Shown here: in pieces, positions 6,815 through 15,043 of the stretch
Numbering within the stretch: position 1 is the stretch's first letter
Layout: the number at the start of each line of letters is the position of its first letter
Source: DATIKM01 sp035477595
GTDB taxonomy: Bacteria > Armatimonadota > Chthonomonadetes > Chthonomonadales > CAJBBX01
Assembly: GCA_035477595.1 (NCBI GenBank)
Contig: DATIKM010000020.1
Location: 1 to 43,919, forward strand
Length of the DNA: 43,919 bases
Direction of reading: 5' to 3'
Program-made: the position numbers and the translations under genes
Notes under the pieces: generated by a model
Told to the model about the DNA's origin: nothing
What the model saw: the letters and a program-made list of their open reading frames with translations, nothing else
Databases searched by the model: none

Positions 6815-7822
6815 ATGCGATCGCTCGCCTGCGCACTGGCACTGTTCGCCGTCGCGAGCCCGGCGCTCGCGCAAGATCCTCGCATCGAGGACAACCGCTC
6901 CCGAGGCACGGTCAGCATCGAGGCCGACAACGTACCCACCGGGGTGCTCGTGAGAGCCATCGTGAGCCGTCTCGGCGGCCCGCGCGTCGAGCTCCACCCG
7001 GGTCTGCTACCGGTCATCTCGCTGCGCGTCAAGGACGCCACGCCCTACCAGGCGCTGCAGGCTCTCCTCGCTAAGCTCTGGGCTCGCGTGAGGACCGAGG
7101 GCGGCGTCTGGCGCATCGAGCCGCGGCCCCTCGTCTCCGAGGTGCGCCCGCGCCCGCCGGGCTTTGTAGCGCCTCGCGTGACCGTGCACATCGTGGACTG
7201 GGACCTCGCGCGCGCCGTGGCATACCTGGCCGGCTACTTCCGCCAGGACATCCGCTTGCTCGGAATGCCTCGCCACCGCATCACCGTCGCGCTCCGTGAT
7301 GCGACGCTGGAGGAGGCCATCCGGGCAATCGTGGTTGCGTGTCAGCCGGGCCTGTGGCTTGAGCCCTCGGTGACGGGGAACGTCATCGTGCTCCGGCCGC
7401 TCTCGTCGGCGCCCATCGACACGGGCTTGCCGCCAGGCCTGTTCCGCAGCGTCGACATCAGCGTCCGCGACCGGCCGATCCGGCTGCTCGCCTCCACCCT
7501 CTCGCTGAGGACGGGCGTCCGGGTGCGGGTAGACCGCGACGTGCCGCAGGAGCTGACCATCGACCTTGTGGCCAGGCGCGAGCCGCTCTGGGTGGTGCTC
7601 GAGCGCGTTGCCGGAGCGGCCCGCCTTCGCGCGGAGGTGACGGGACCGAACGAGGTAACGCTCCTGCCTTTCTCGGGCGCCACGGCGCGCCTGGCGGGTG
7701 AGCCGATGGGCCGCGCCGAGCAGCCCGCGCCGCGCTGTCGGGCCTGCGGCCGCTCGACGGAGCGCGACTGGGTAGCTTGCCCCGGGTGCGGCGCCTCGCT
7801 TCGGCAGGCGCCCGGCACCTGA
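6815..7822 (+). CDS. Exported protein with three N0/STN-like domains and a zinc ribbon
   Basis: This 335-residue protein has a Sec signal peptide (MRSLACALALFAVASPALAQ) and three successive units of the secretin/TonB short N-terminal fold, at roughly residues 30-105, 120-195 and 210-285. Each has the pattern beta (VSIEADNV, VTVHIVDWD, VDISVRDR), a helix, beta (ISLRVKDAT, ITVALRDAT, LTIDLVARR), a helix, and a closing strand (VWRIEPRP, NVIVLRP, EVTLLPF). The C-terminus holds Cys308-x2-Cys311 and Cys322-x2-Cys325, a zinc-ribbon pair. N0 domains normally gate secretins or TonB receptors, yet no beta-barrel follows. The start has AGGAGG seven bases upstream. The stop overlaps the rsmG start as TGATG, so the two genes are translationally coupled. 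Its role is unknown; an envelope scaffold is one possibility. Confidence 0.75.
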   Translation: MRSLACALALFAVASPALAQDPRIEDNRSRGTVSIEADNVPTGVLVRAIVSRLGGPRVELHPGLLPVISLRVKDATPYQALQALLAKLWARVRTEGGVWRIEPRPLVSEVRPRPPGFVAPRVTVHIVDWDLARAVAYLAGYFRQDIRLLGMPRHRITVALRDATLEEAIRAIVVACQPGLWLEPSVTGNVIVLRPLSSAPIDTGLPPGLFRSVDISVRDRPIRLLASTLSLRTGVRVRVDRDVPQELTIDLVARREPLWVVLERVAGAARLRAEVTGPNEVTLLPFSGATARLAGEPMGRAEQPAPRCRACGRSTERDWVACPGCGASLRQAPGT

Positions 7823-8541
7823 TGTCGCCGGAGGAACGCGGCCGTCTGGCTGCCGGCGCGCGCGAGATCGGGATCGAGCTGTCGGGAGCGCAGCTCGATC
7901 TCTTCGCGGGCTACCAGGCACTGCTCTACGCCTGGAACGAGCGCCTGAACCTCACCCGTGTGCCGCCCCGCGAGGCGGTCGCGCGGCACTTCCTCGACTC
8001 GCTTGCAGCCGCGCGCGCCTTCGATCTCGCGGCTGCGCGTCGCCTCATCGACGTCGGGACAGGCGCCGGCCTGCCGGGCATACCGCTCAAGATCGCCTGT
8101 CCCGGCCTGCACGTGACGCTCCTCGACGCCACCCGCAAGAAGCTGGCATTCCTCGACGAAGCGATCGTCGCGCTCGGGCTCGGAGGCATCGTCACCGTTC
8201 ACGCGCGCGCCGAGGACGCGTGCCGCCAGCCCGAGCATCGCGCCCGCTACGACGTGGCGGTCGCCCGCGCCGTTGGCCCGCTCGGACGCCTCGCCGGATG
8301 GCTGCTCCCCCTCGTGCGGCCGGGGGGCGTCGCCGTTGCGTTGAAGAGCGCGAACGTCGACGGCGAGGTCGCGGACGCCGCGGTGGCCATCCGAACCGCA
8401 GGCGGACGCCTCACCGGAACGTTGCGTGTGCGCATCCCCGGCGAGGAGGTGGAACGGACGCTGGTCTGCCTGGCGCCGGTAACCCGGGCTCCGGGCCAGC
8501 GCCCAAAGGTCGGCCATCGAGGTGCGACTGGCCCCGCATAG
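7822..8541 (+). CDS. rsmG: 16S rRNA (guanine-527 N7) methyltransferase RsmG
   Basis: This 239-residue protein matches RsmG/GidB throughout. It has YNLTRV-like NERLNLTRV, the signature RHFLDSL, the SAM-binding loop RLIDVGTGAGLPGIPLKI, a DAxRKKLxFL helix (DATRKKLAFLDEAI) and VAVARAVGPLGRLAGWLLPLVRPGG. The enzyme methylates G527 of 16S rRNA in the decoding region, and its loss is known to give low-level streptomycin resistance. The ATG at 7822 overlaps the stop of the N0-domain gene; a TTG at 7777 in the same frame would extend it into the zinc ribbon and is less likely. Coupling to an exported protein gene is unusual, since rsmG often sits near mnmG or parAB. Confidence 0.95.
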   Translation: MSPEERGRLAAGAREIGIELSGAQLDLFAGYQALLYAWNERLNLTRVPPREAVARHFLDSLAAARAFDLAAARRLIDVGTGAGLPGIPLKIACPGLHVTLLDATRKKLAFLDEAIVALGLGGIVTVHARAEDACRQPEHRARYDVAVARAVGPLGRLAGWLLPLVRPGGVAVALKSANVDGEVADAAVAIRTAGGRLTGTLRVRIPGEEVERTLVCLAPVTRAPGQRPKVGHRGATGPA

Positions 8542-8657
8542 CCTCCAGCCTCGCGGTGGAGCGCGCACGTGGAAGCGCGACGCCGTCGTCCATAGCCACG
8601 CAAGCCCCCGCGCCCGGCAGAGGCGCCGGTTTCACCGCGCGGTTGCGCGCGCACGCG

Positions 8658-8687
8658 TTGACAGAAGGCGCTCTCCGGCCGCATAAT
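8658..8687 (+). promoter_or_regulatory. Sigma-70-type promoter
   Basis: A perfect -35 box TTGACA (8658-8663) is followed after 18 bases by CATAAT (8682-8687). Transcription would start near 8694 and serve the small coiled-coil gene at 8760. Confidence 0.65.
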
Positions 8688-8705
8688 CGCGTACAGTAAC
8701 TGCAC

Positions 8706-8721
8706 AGGCGGTTCGCCGCCT
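8706..8721 (+). promoter_or_regulatory. UUCG-loop hairpin in the 5' leader
   Basis: AGGCGG-TTCG-CCGCCT forms a perfect six-pair stem with a UUCG tetraloop about ten bases after the predicted transcription start and 38 bases before the start codon at 8760. It may protect the 5' end of the mRNA. Confidence 0.45.
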
Positions 8722-8759
8722 CGCCATTCTGCACATTCCGCACAGGTTAGGAGTTGTCG

Positions 8760-9191
8760 ATGTCACGCACCTTCGTGACGGCTGTCCTCGTGGTGATGCT
8801 AGGGTTGCTTGGGGTGATGTCGTTTGTCGTGCGGGCGACGGTCCGGCCGCCCGAGCCCGAGCCGCCTGACCCCGCCCAGGTGGCCGCGGCGCAGCGCCAG
8901 CACAACGAGGATCGCAAGAGGCTGGAGGAACAGGCCAGGGAGCAGGCGCAGGCCGCCCAGGCACAGGCGCAGCAGCAGCCTCCAGCTGCGGCCCTTCAGG
9001 AGATGGATCTAGCTGAGAACTGGCACCTCCGACGCCAGGACGGCGAGGAGGGCGTTCGGCTGATGCGGAAGGTCCAGGCCCGGGAGGCCGCCGAGCTAGA
9101 GGCCGCCGTGCGGCGAGGGCCGGCGAAGATTGCGGTCCCCGTGACGCCCGCGGCCCCGACCGCGCCCGAGCCGCAAAGCGCCGCTCCCTGA
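8760..9191 (+). CDS. Small membrane-anchored coiled-coil protein
   Basis: I recognise no family in this 143-residue protein. It has one N-terminal membrane helix or uncleaved signal anchor (TFVTAVLVVMLGLLGVMSFVV, shown as its core region near residues 5-25). A proline-rich spacer (RPPEPEPPDP) follows, then a long alanine/glutamine/glutamate-rich helix with coiled-coil character (about residues 42-80), a charged middle part and a proline/alanine-rich tail. The start has TAGGAG six bases upstream. It has its own promoter and a perfect 12-pair hairpin after it, so it forms a single-gene transcript. A tether or spacer in the envelope is plausible. Confidence 0.75.
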   Translation: MSRTFVTAVLVVMLGLLGVMSFVVRATVRPPEPEPPDPAQVAAAQRQHNEDRKRLEEQAREQAQAAQAQAQQQPPAAALQEMDLAENWHLRRQDGEEGVRLMRKVQAREAAELEAAVRRGPAKIAVPVTPAAPTAPEPQSAAP

Positions 9192-9211
9192 CGGCCGGCA
9201 GCAATCGTGTT

Positions 9212-9248
9212 CAGCCGGGGCGACCCTCCGCGGCGCTCGCCCCGGCTG
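9212..9248 (+). terminator. Strong hairpin, probable terminator
   Basis: CAGCCGGGGCGA (9212-9223) pairs perfectly with TCGCCCCGGCTG (9237-9248) across a 13-base loop. It lies 20 bases after the stop of the coiled-coil gene. No T-run follows, so it may act without one or through Rho. Confidence 0.6.
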
Positions 9249-9350
9249 CCCTGCTGTCGGTCCAGTGAGGCTCGCACGGCCTCCCAGGGCAGGTCAGCGC
9301 CTGCCGCGGGCCGCCACCGGCGGAAACGACGCCCCCATGGAGGCTCCAGC

Positions 9351-11024
9351 ATGCCTCGCCTGCTTCGCCTCGCCGCCGCCGCCGCTCTGATCGCCGCCGT
9401 CACGCTCGCAGCACACGCCGACTCGTCCGTCCGACGCATCTCTCTGGCGGAGTACCGCAGCCGCATGGAGGCGGGCTGGATCGGCCAGATGGCCGGCGTG
9501 GCTTGGGGCGCGCCCACCGAGTTCGTCTTCATTGATCGCATCATCCCGCGCGAGTCCTTCCCGGCGTGGCGCCCCGAGCTGATCAACGATGCGTTCAACC
9601 AGGACGATCTCTACGTCGAGATGACCTTCCTGCGCACGCTGGAGCAGCACGGACTCAACGTGTCGATCCGGCAGGCAGGCATCGACTTCGCGAACACCCG
9701 CTACCCCCTCTGGGCCGCCAACAACGCCGGGCGCACCAACCTGCGCAGAGGCATCGCGCCGCCCGACAGCAGCCACCCCCGGTTCAACCCCTGCCCGAAC
9801 GACATCGACTACCAGATCGAGGCCGACTACTCGGGGCTCATCGCGCCGGGGCTGCCCAATGCAGCGGTCCGCTTCGGCGAGAAGTTCGGCCGGCTGATGA
9901 ACTATGGCGACGGGAAGTACGCAGGGCAGTTCATCGGGGCGCTCTACGCCGAGGCGTTCTTCAGCAGGGACTTGCGCGCCATCGTGCGCCGGGCAGCCGA
10001 GTCGATCCCCTTCCACAGCCAGTACGCCGAGATGGTGCGTGACGTGCTTGCCCTGCACGAGCGCTACCCCCGCGACTGGGAGGCCGCCTGGCGGGCCATT
10101 CAGCGCAAGTACCGCGAGAACCCACACTACCAGCAGGCCTCCAACGGTCCCATCGATTGCAGAATCAACGGCGCCTACGTGGTCCTCGGCCTCCTCTGGG
10201 GTGAGGGCGACCCCGACCGCACCATCGAGATCTCCTGCCGCGCGGGCATGGACTCGGACTGCAACCCGTCATCGGCAGCCGGCGTTCTCTTCACGACGCT
10301 CGGCATGGAGGGCGTTCCGGCGCGCTTCCACGAGCGCCTCGATCGCAGCCGCTCCTTCCTCTTCACAGACTACAGCTTCGCGCGACTCCTTGACGTGTGC
10401 GAGCAGCTCACACGGGCGGTGGTGAGGCGGCATGGCGGGCGGGTCGTGCGCGAAGGGGGTGAGGAGGTGCTGGTCATCCCCGTCGAGAAGCCCCGGCCGA
10501 GCCGGTTCGAGCTGAGCTGGGACCCGGGCCCCATCGCGAACAGCCGGTTCACGCCCGCCGAGATGCGCCGGATCACGGTCACGGCTGTGCCGGAGGCCGC
10601 GCGCGAGGGGTTGGCGGCGTTCGCGCCAGGCTGGACGATCGCCTCGTGCGGGCAGGACATGAACCCCGGCCTGAAGGCTGAGCTGCGGGGCAAGCGCAAC
10701 GTGCTCCTGACGCACCCGCTGGACCAGACGACCGGCTGTGTGCTGTCCCGAACCGTCGCCGTACCGCGCGGCCAGCGCACCGAGCTGCACCTTGTGGTCG
10801 GGCACCACGAGGCGGGCGACTGGGAGCTGATCGTGCGAGCGAATGGGAACGAGCTTTTGCGGCGCGCCGTCGGGCCCGCGACTGCCCGCGATGGCTGGAT
10901 GGAGGCGACGGTGGACCTCACGCCCTTCGCCGGCAGGAGGGTACGCCTCGAGCTGATTAATGCGCCCACCGGATGGGCCTTCGAGGCAGGCTACTGGGCG
11001 CGCATCTCCGTCGAGAGCCGCTAA
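9351..11024 (+). CDS. Exported ADP-ribosylglycohydrolase-fold protein
   Basis: This 557-residue protein has a signal peptide (MPRLLRLAAAAALIAAVTLA). The next 330 residues follow the ADP-ribosylglycohydrolase (ARH/DraG) family: GQMAGVAWGAPTE near the N-terminus, FNQDDLYVEMTFL with the paired aspartates that bind magnesium in this family, and GMDSDCNPSSAAGVL matching the C-terminal D-x-D-x-N metal motif. The last 150 residues look like a beta-sandwich (RTELHLVVGHHEAGDWELIV and VDLTPFAGRRVRLELI), a possible sugar- or ligand-binding module. Known family members act in the cytoplasm on ADP-ribosylated proteins; an exported, sandwich-bearing member more likely removes a glycosidic group outside. 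The start has GGAGG seven bases upstream. A GH172 gene follows after 36 bases and is probably co-transcribed. Confidence 0.85.
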   Translation: MPRLLRLAAAAALIAAVTLAAHADSSVRRISLAEYRSRMEAGWIGQMAGVAWGAPTEFVFIDRIIPRESFPAWRPELINDAFNQDDLYVEMTFLRTLEQHGLNVSIRQAGIDFANTRYPLWAANNAGRTNLRRGIAPPDSSHPRFNPCPNDIDYQIEADYSGLIAPGLPNAAVRFGEKFGRLMNYGDGKYAGQFIGALYAEAFFSRDLRAIVRRAAESIPFHSQYAEMVRDVLALHERYPRDWEAAWRAIQRKYRENPHYQQASNGPIDCRINGAYVVLGLLWGEGDPDRTIEISCRAGMDSDCNPSSAAGVLFTTLGMEGVPARFHERLDRSRSFLFTDYSFARLLDVCEQLTRAVVRRHGGRVVREGGEEVLVIPVEKPRPSRFELSWDPGPIANSRFTPAEMRRITVTAVPEAAREGLAAFAPGWTIASCGQDMNPGLKAELRGKRNVLLTHPLDQTTGCVLSRTVAVPRGQRTELHLVVGHHEAGDWELIVRANGNELLRRAVGPATARDGWMEATVDLTPFAGRRVRLELINAPTGWAFEAGYWARISVESR

Positions 11025-11060
11025 GCCTCACAAGCTGCAACGCACCACGGAGGAGGGGAT

Positions 11061-12719
11061 ATGCGCATCCGCACCGCCGCGGCGCCTGTGTTCGCCGGCC
11101 AGATCGCCGCCCTGGTCGCCGTGCTGCTCACCGTAATGCCCCAGGATGCCGCAGGCTACAACGACCCGCTCGGTTGGCTGGCCGCGCCAATGGAGGGCAG
11201 CAGCCGACGCGCCACATCCACGTTCCGGGCAGGCCCCGATGGCAGGCGGAACCAGAACGCGCCCCCGAAGGGTGACCTCGAAGAGGCCAGCAACTTCGAC
11301 AACTTCCGCGTCAATCCGGGCGAGACGCACGTGCTCATGGACGAGAAGGGGCCGGGCGTAATCACCCACATCTGGCTGACCTTCCTCGGTCCCGAACCTC
11401 AGGGCTGGGCGCCGCAAGGCTCGGCCACCCACCAGGACATGCTGCTGCGCATCACGTGGGACGGGCGCGCGCGCCCTGGCGTCGAAGCGCCTGTCGGAGA
11501 CTTCTTCGCGAACTGCTTCGGCAAGCGCAGCGAGGTGATCAGCCTGCCCGTAGTGGTGGAGGACGGCGACTCCTACAACTGCTTCTGGCGCATGCCGTTC
11601 CGCAAGTCCGCCCGCGTTGAGATTGTCAACCAGGGCAACCGGCCCATCAACCTGCTCTACTACAACATCGACTGGATCCAGCTCCGATCGCTGCGGGCGG
11701 GCACCCCCTACTTTCACGCACAGTACAGGCAGGAGTACCCCGTGGGCCAGGGGCGCGACTACGTGGTGCTCGAGACGAAGGGCAGGGGCCACTACGTCGG
11801 CACAGTGCTCGCGGTGCGGACCCGCAGCCCCTCCTGGTTCGGCGAAGGCGACGAGAAGATCTGGATCGACGGCGAGGAGACGCCCTCGATCTGGGGTACG
11901 GGAACCGAGGACTACTTCCTGTCCGCATGGGGCCTGAAGCGCACCAACACCCCCATGTTCGGCGTGCCCTACTTCGATCAGTGGGGTATCGTGGGCGGAC
12001 ACACGAGCGCCTATCGCTGGCACTTGGCCGACCCCATCGTGTTCCAGAGAGGCATCCGTGTTGCGTTCGAGCACTTCGGCTGGATCTCGCCGGACGAGAA
12101 CCCGAGGGGCCTCACGAACAGCTGGAACGAGCGTCAGGATGACTACGCCAGCGTTGCATTCTGGTACCAGACCGGTGAGCCCACGTTCACCGCGCGTGCG
12201 CCGGACGGGCCGGCGCGGAGGCTGCCCAGCCTGGAGCGCGTCGTCGCCTACGCGCGGGACTACGCCGGCGCGGAGCGGCGCGGCGAGGGCGGGGCGACCG
12301 CGCAGCAGCTCGGGTTCTACGAGGGACCACAGCTTCTCTACCGCCCCGAGAAGGCCGAGGGCGCCTGGCTCGAGGTGCCCTTCGAGGTAACCAGGAAGGA
12401 ACCCCTCCGGCTGCTCCTCAACGCAACGAAGTCCTACGACTTCGGGCGCTACCAGATCAGCCTGAACGGCGTGAAGCTCGGCGAGCCAGTGGACTTCTAC
12501 CATGCCACCATCGCCAACGAGGAGGTCCACCTGCTCGACTTCTGGCCGGAGCCGGGCCGGTACACGCTGCGCCTGGAGTGCGTCGGTCGCAACCCCGCAT
12601 CTCAGGGGTACTACCTCGGCATCGAGTCGGTGCGCCTGCGCGAGCGACGGCCCCGCGTCATGGAGTATGGCCGCGACCGCGATCGGGACTGGCGGACGGA
12701 CCACATCCTCTACCGGTGA
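11061..12719 (+). CDS. GH172 (DUF2961) glycoside hydrolase-like protein
   Basis: This 552-residue exported protein has a signal-like N-terminus (IRTAAAPVFAGQIAALVAVL) and then the DUF2961/GH172 core: GVITHIWLTFLG, ITWDG, PVGDFFANCFG, VEIVNQGNRPINLLYYNIDW, IDGEETPSIWGTGTEDYF and RWHLADPIVFQRGIRVAFEH. Characterised GH172 enzymes cleave or rearrange alpha-fructofuranosides and D-arabinofuranosides and use two glutamates; Glu283 in GTGTEDYF is in the conserved motif. A second beta-domain follows residue 380 (LEVPFEVTRKEPLRLLLNATKS), as expected of the paired jelly-roll arrangement. GGAGGAGG lies upstream of the ATG. It follows the ADP-ribosylglycohydrolase-fold gene and converges on the MtaA/UroD-like gene with only 15 bases between stops. 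The substrate is unknown. Confidence 0.88.
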   Translation: MRIRTAAAPVFAGQIAALVAVLLTVMPQDAAGYNDPLGWLAAPMEGSSRRATSTFRAGPDGRRNQNAPPKGDLEEASNFDNFRVNPGETHVLMDEKGPGVITHIWLTFLGPEPQGWAPQGSATHQDMLLRITWDGRARPGVEAPVGDFFANCFGKRSEVISLPVVVEDGDSYNCFWRMPFRKSARVEIVNQGNRPINLLYYNIDWIQLRSLRAGTPYFHAQYRQEYPVGQGRDYVVLETKGRGHYVGTVLAVRTRSPSWFGEGDEKIWIDGEETPSIWGTGTEDYFLSAWGLKRTNTPMFGVPYFDQWGIVGGHTSAYRWHLADPIVFQRGIRVAFEHFGWISPDENPRGLTNSWNERQDDYASVAFWYQTGEPTFTARAPDGPARRLPSLERVVAYARDYAGAERRGEGGATAQQLGFYEGPQLLYRPEKAEGAWLEVPFEVTRKEPLRLLLNATKSYDFGRYQISLNGVKLGEPVDFYHATIANEEVHLLDFWPEPGRYTLRLECVGRNPASQGYYLGIESVRLRERRPRVMEYGRDRDRDWRTDHILYR

Positions 12720-12734
12720 GCCACTGCCCGCGCG

Positions 12735-13835
12735 TCACCAGAGGGCGCGGGCCATCTCGCAGAACCGGCGAACGCGCGCGAGCGGCGTACCTGGCGTGAC
12801 GGGGCTGCCGAGGGAGATGACGAAGCGGCCCCCGATGCGCCGGCCCGCGCGCACCTGTCGCTCCAGTTCCGCGCGCAGCGCCCCGTCGCCCCCATCCTGC
12901 AGCACGCCCACCGCGTCCACGTTCCCGAAGACGGCCATGCGCCCGGCGACACGATCGACCACCTCCTCCACGTCCACCACGAAGCCCTTCTTGCTCTCCT
13001 CCAGCGCGATCGCGTCGGCGCCGCTTTCGAGGAGGTGGTGGAAGAGGGGCCAGGGGTTGCCGCAGAAGTAGAGGATGGTCTGCAGGCCCAGAGCGCGGGC
13101 CTCAGCAGTGAGCTCGCGTAGCGCCGGCAGGCCCAGCTCGGCGTACGCCCGCGGGCCCACCATGTCGGTCATGCAGTCCTCAATCCACACACCTCGCGCC
13201 CCTCCGGCGCGGGCTGACCGCAGCCGGGCGACAGCGTGGGCGAGCATGAGCCGGCAGCCGTGCCGGACGAGACCGGGGTCGCGCGCGATTGCCTCCATCA
13301 GCGCCTCGAACCCCCACAGCCAGTAGCACGCCCAGAGCGGCGCGCTGACGTGCCGGTAGGGGTAGAGGTCCGGTCGACGGTGCAGCATCTCGTGCGCGAG
13401 GTCGAGGGTGGTGGGGTCCGGGGGACGCGGCGCGCCCGCGATCCGGTCGACCTCCAGCGCGGAGGCAGGCGGGCGCTCGGGCCGATGGGCGGAATGGAGG
13501 CCGTTGACGGGCTCCGGCTCGATCGGGCGCTCCTCGCCACTCCTCAGGTCGCGTACGAGGGGCATGCCCTCACGCTCCAGCGACGCGAGGCGTTCGCGCC
13601 TGGAGGCGGGCGCCGTGTCCGCAAGCGCCATCGCGTCGTGTCCGATCGCCCGGAGCGCCGCCTCGCGCCAATCCGCCTGGCGCTCCAGCTCGGGCGCCAT
13701 GCCCCACCACCACGGGACGCCTTCGATCTCCTGCAGGTGATCGCGGAAGCAGATGTCCTCGTAGGGAATGAGGACGGGCGTCTCGGGTGATCCCTCGGGC
13801 GAGAGCGCGGCCTCGATGCGCTCGCGGCCGGTCAT
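12735..13835 (-). CDS. MtaA/UroD-like protein with degenerate zinc site
   Basis: This 366-residue protein belongs to the uroporphyrinogen decarboxylase/MtaA-CmuA superfamily: it begins MTGRERIEAAL, as is usual, and has the internal region GARGVWIEDCMTDMVGPRAYAELGLP. The H-x-C metal motif of methyltransferase members is here Y-F-C (in ILYFCGNPW), and the distal cysteine is missing (FVISLGSPVTPGTP). It therefore keeps the barrel but probably not the full zinc site. I favour the ATG at 13835 because the family N-terminus begins there; an ATG at 13868, ten bases after the upstream gene's stop, would add 11 residues. It is the second of two tandem paralogs. The reaction is unknown. Confidence 0.8.
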   Translation of the reverse strand: MTGRERIEAALSPEGSPETPVLIPYEDICFRDHLQEIEGVPWWWGMAPELERQADWREAALRAIGHDAMALADTAPASRRERLASLEREGMPLVRDLRSGEERPIEPEPVNGLHSAHRPERPPASALEVDRIAGAPRPPDPTTLDLAHEMLHRRPDLYPYRHVSAPLWACYWLWGFEALMEAIARDPGLVRHGCRLMLAHAVARLRSARAGGARGVWIEDCMTDMVGPRAYAELGLPALRELTAEARALGLQTILYFCGNPWPLFHHLLESGADAIALEESKKGFVVDVEEVVDRVAGRMAVFGNVDAVGVLQDGGDGALRAELERQVRAGRRIGGRFVISLGSPVTPGTPLARVRRFCEMARALW

Positions 13836-13878
13836 GCCCGGACGCCCCCGAAGCGTGCGGCGCTCCATGCCTGCGCCA

Positions 13879-14937
13879 TCACGCCCAGCCCAGGGCGTAG
13901 CCCGTCTCGTACAGGGCCACGACGTTTTCGGGCGGGCTCACTGCCTGGATGTTGTGGCATGGCGCCACGATGTAGCCGCCTCCCTCACCCAGGATGCGCA
14001 AGTTGTCCGCCACCTCCCGCCGCACTTCATCGACCGTGCCCATGGCAAGGGTGTACTGGTTGTCGACGCCGCCGTGGAAGACCAGCCTGTCGCCGAAGTC
14101 GCGCTTCAGCCCCTCGCGCTCCATGCCCTTGCAGCGCCACTGGACGGGGTTGAGAACGTCAATGCCCGCCTCGATCATGGTGGGGACGATGGGCCGGCAG
14201 GCGCCGTCGTTATGGTGGAACACGCAAGCGCCCGCGCTGTGGGTGAGGTCGATCATGCGCTTCATGCCTGGCAGCAGGAACTCCTTGACCTGGCGGGGCG
14301 AGAACATCATGCTCTCCTGCGAGCCCATGTCCTCCGCCACGTAGGTGATCGTCACCTGCCCGCGCGCCTGCTCGTAGATGCGCAGCGTGTCCTGGTACGC
14401 GAGCTCGAAGAGCCGGCCGAGGCAGTAGTGCACGATGTCGGGGTTCTCGATGAGATCCACCATCGCCTGCTCGATGCCGCGGAGCAGGCAGTAGCGCAGG
14501 AACGGCTCTGAGCCGCCGCCGCGGATTGGGCGGTCGGGGTGACGCTCGACCTGCTCGCCGATGTGGGAGTAGTCCCACCAATCCGGGCTGGGCCAGCGGT
14601 ACTCCCGCACAATCTGGTCGACGGACTCCATGTGCTCGAGCGGCCGGTTCTCTGGCTCGCTGTAGACGCCGGTCTCGTACTCCACGGCACGACTGCGGAC
14701 GCCGAACACGTCCTCGCCTGGCGGAGGCTCCGGGCCCACGTAGCGCCCGCCCACCACCACGGGAATGTCGATATGGAGCCGTCGATAGACCTCGTCCATG
14801 CTGGAGCACCGGAGGTGGCGCATCAGCTTCTCGGAGGCCTCGCCGGTGCCCCAGTAGTCCATGGGGACGCGGTCGGGCTTCTGTCGTCGCAGCACGGCGA
14901 GCCAGCGCTCGCGGGGAGTCATGGTCTCGACTGGCAC
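13879..14937 (-). CDS. MtaA/UroD-like protein
   Basis: This 352-residue member of the uroporphyrinogen decarboxylase/methyltransferase superfamily begins at a GTG with AGGAGG six bases upstream (an ATG 15 bases later is an alternative). After MTPRERWLAVLRRQKPDRVP it has EDMGSQESMMFSPRQVKEFLLPG, FHHNDGACRPIVP, VLNPVQW and GGYIVAPCHNIQAVSPPENV. The last two mark a known subfamily in which the H-x-C ligand pair is replaced by an H-H-N-D arrangement while a distal cysteine (Cys327) remains. It is not a haem-pathway UroD, since no other haem genes are present and the active-site regions differ. It lies between ruvB and the second paralog. Methyl transfer or a related corrinoid reaction is inferred only. 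Confidence 0.82.
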   Translation of the reverse strand: MPVETMTPRERWLAVLRRQKPDRVPMDYWGTGEASEKLMRHLRCSSMDEVYRRLHIDIPVVVGGRYVGPEPPPGEDVFGVRSRAVEYETGVYSEPENRPLEHMESVDQIVREYRWPSPDWWDYSHIGEQVERHPDRPIRGGGSEPFLRYCLLRGIEQAMVDLIENPDIVHYCLGRLFELAYQDTLRIYEQARGQVTITYVAEDMGSQESMMFSPRQVKEFLLPGMKRMIDLTHSAGACVFHHNDGACRPIVPTMIEAGIDVLNPVQWRCKGMEREGLKRDFGDRLVFHGGVDNQYTLAMGTVDEVRREVADNLRILGEGGGYIVAPCHNIQAVSPPENVVALYETGYALGWA

Positions 14938-15004
14938 GTGGCGCCTCCTGGCCAGCGCCGCGCCTGGGGCGGCGGGGCGGCTCGGCCCGATTCGACGCGG
15001 CTCC

Positions 15005-15023
15005 GGGCCGGACCTGCCGGCCC
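15005..15023 (-). terminator. Hairpin downstream of ruvB
   Basis: GGGCCGG-ACCTG-CCGGCCC forms a perfect seven-pair stem 20 bases after the ruvB stop. It lacks a T-run, so its role as a terminator or a pause between ruvB and the MtaA/UroD-like genes is tentative. Confidence 0.35.
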
Positions 15024-15043
15024 CAGGATCGTGCGGGGCGGGG

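Noticed and set aside
13879..14937. Haem-pathway uroporphyrinogen decarboxylase (hemE)
   Set aside because: The HHND and CHNIQ regions, the three divergent paralogs and the lack of other haem genes point to the methyltransferase-like branch of the family.
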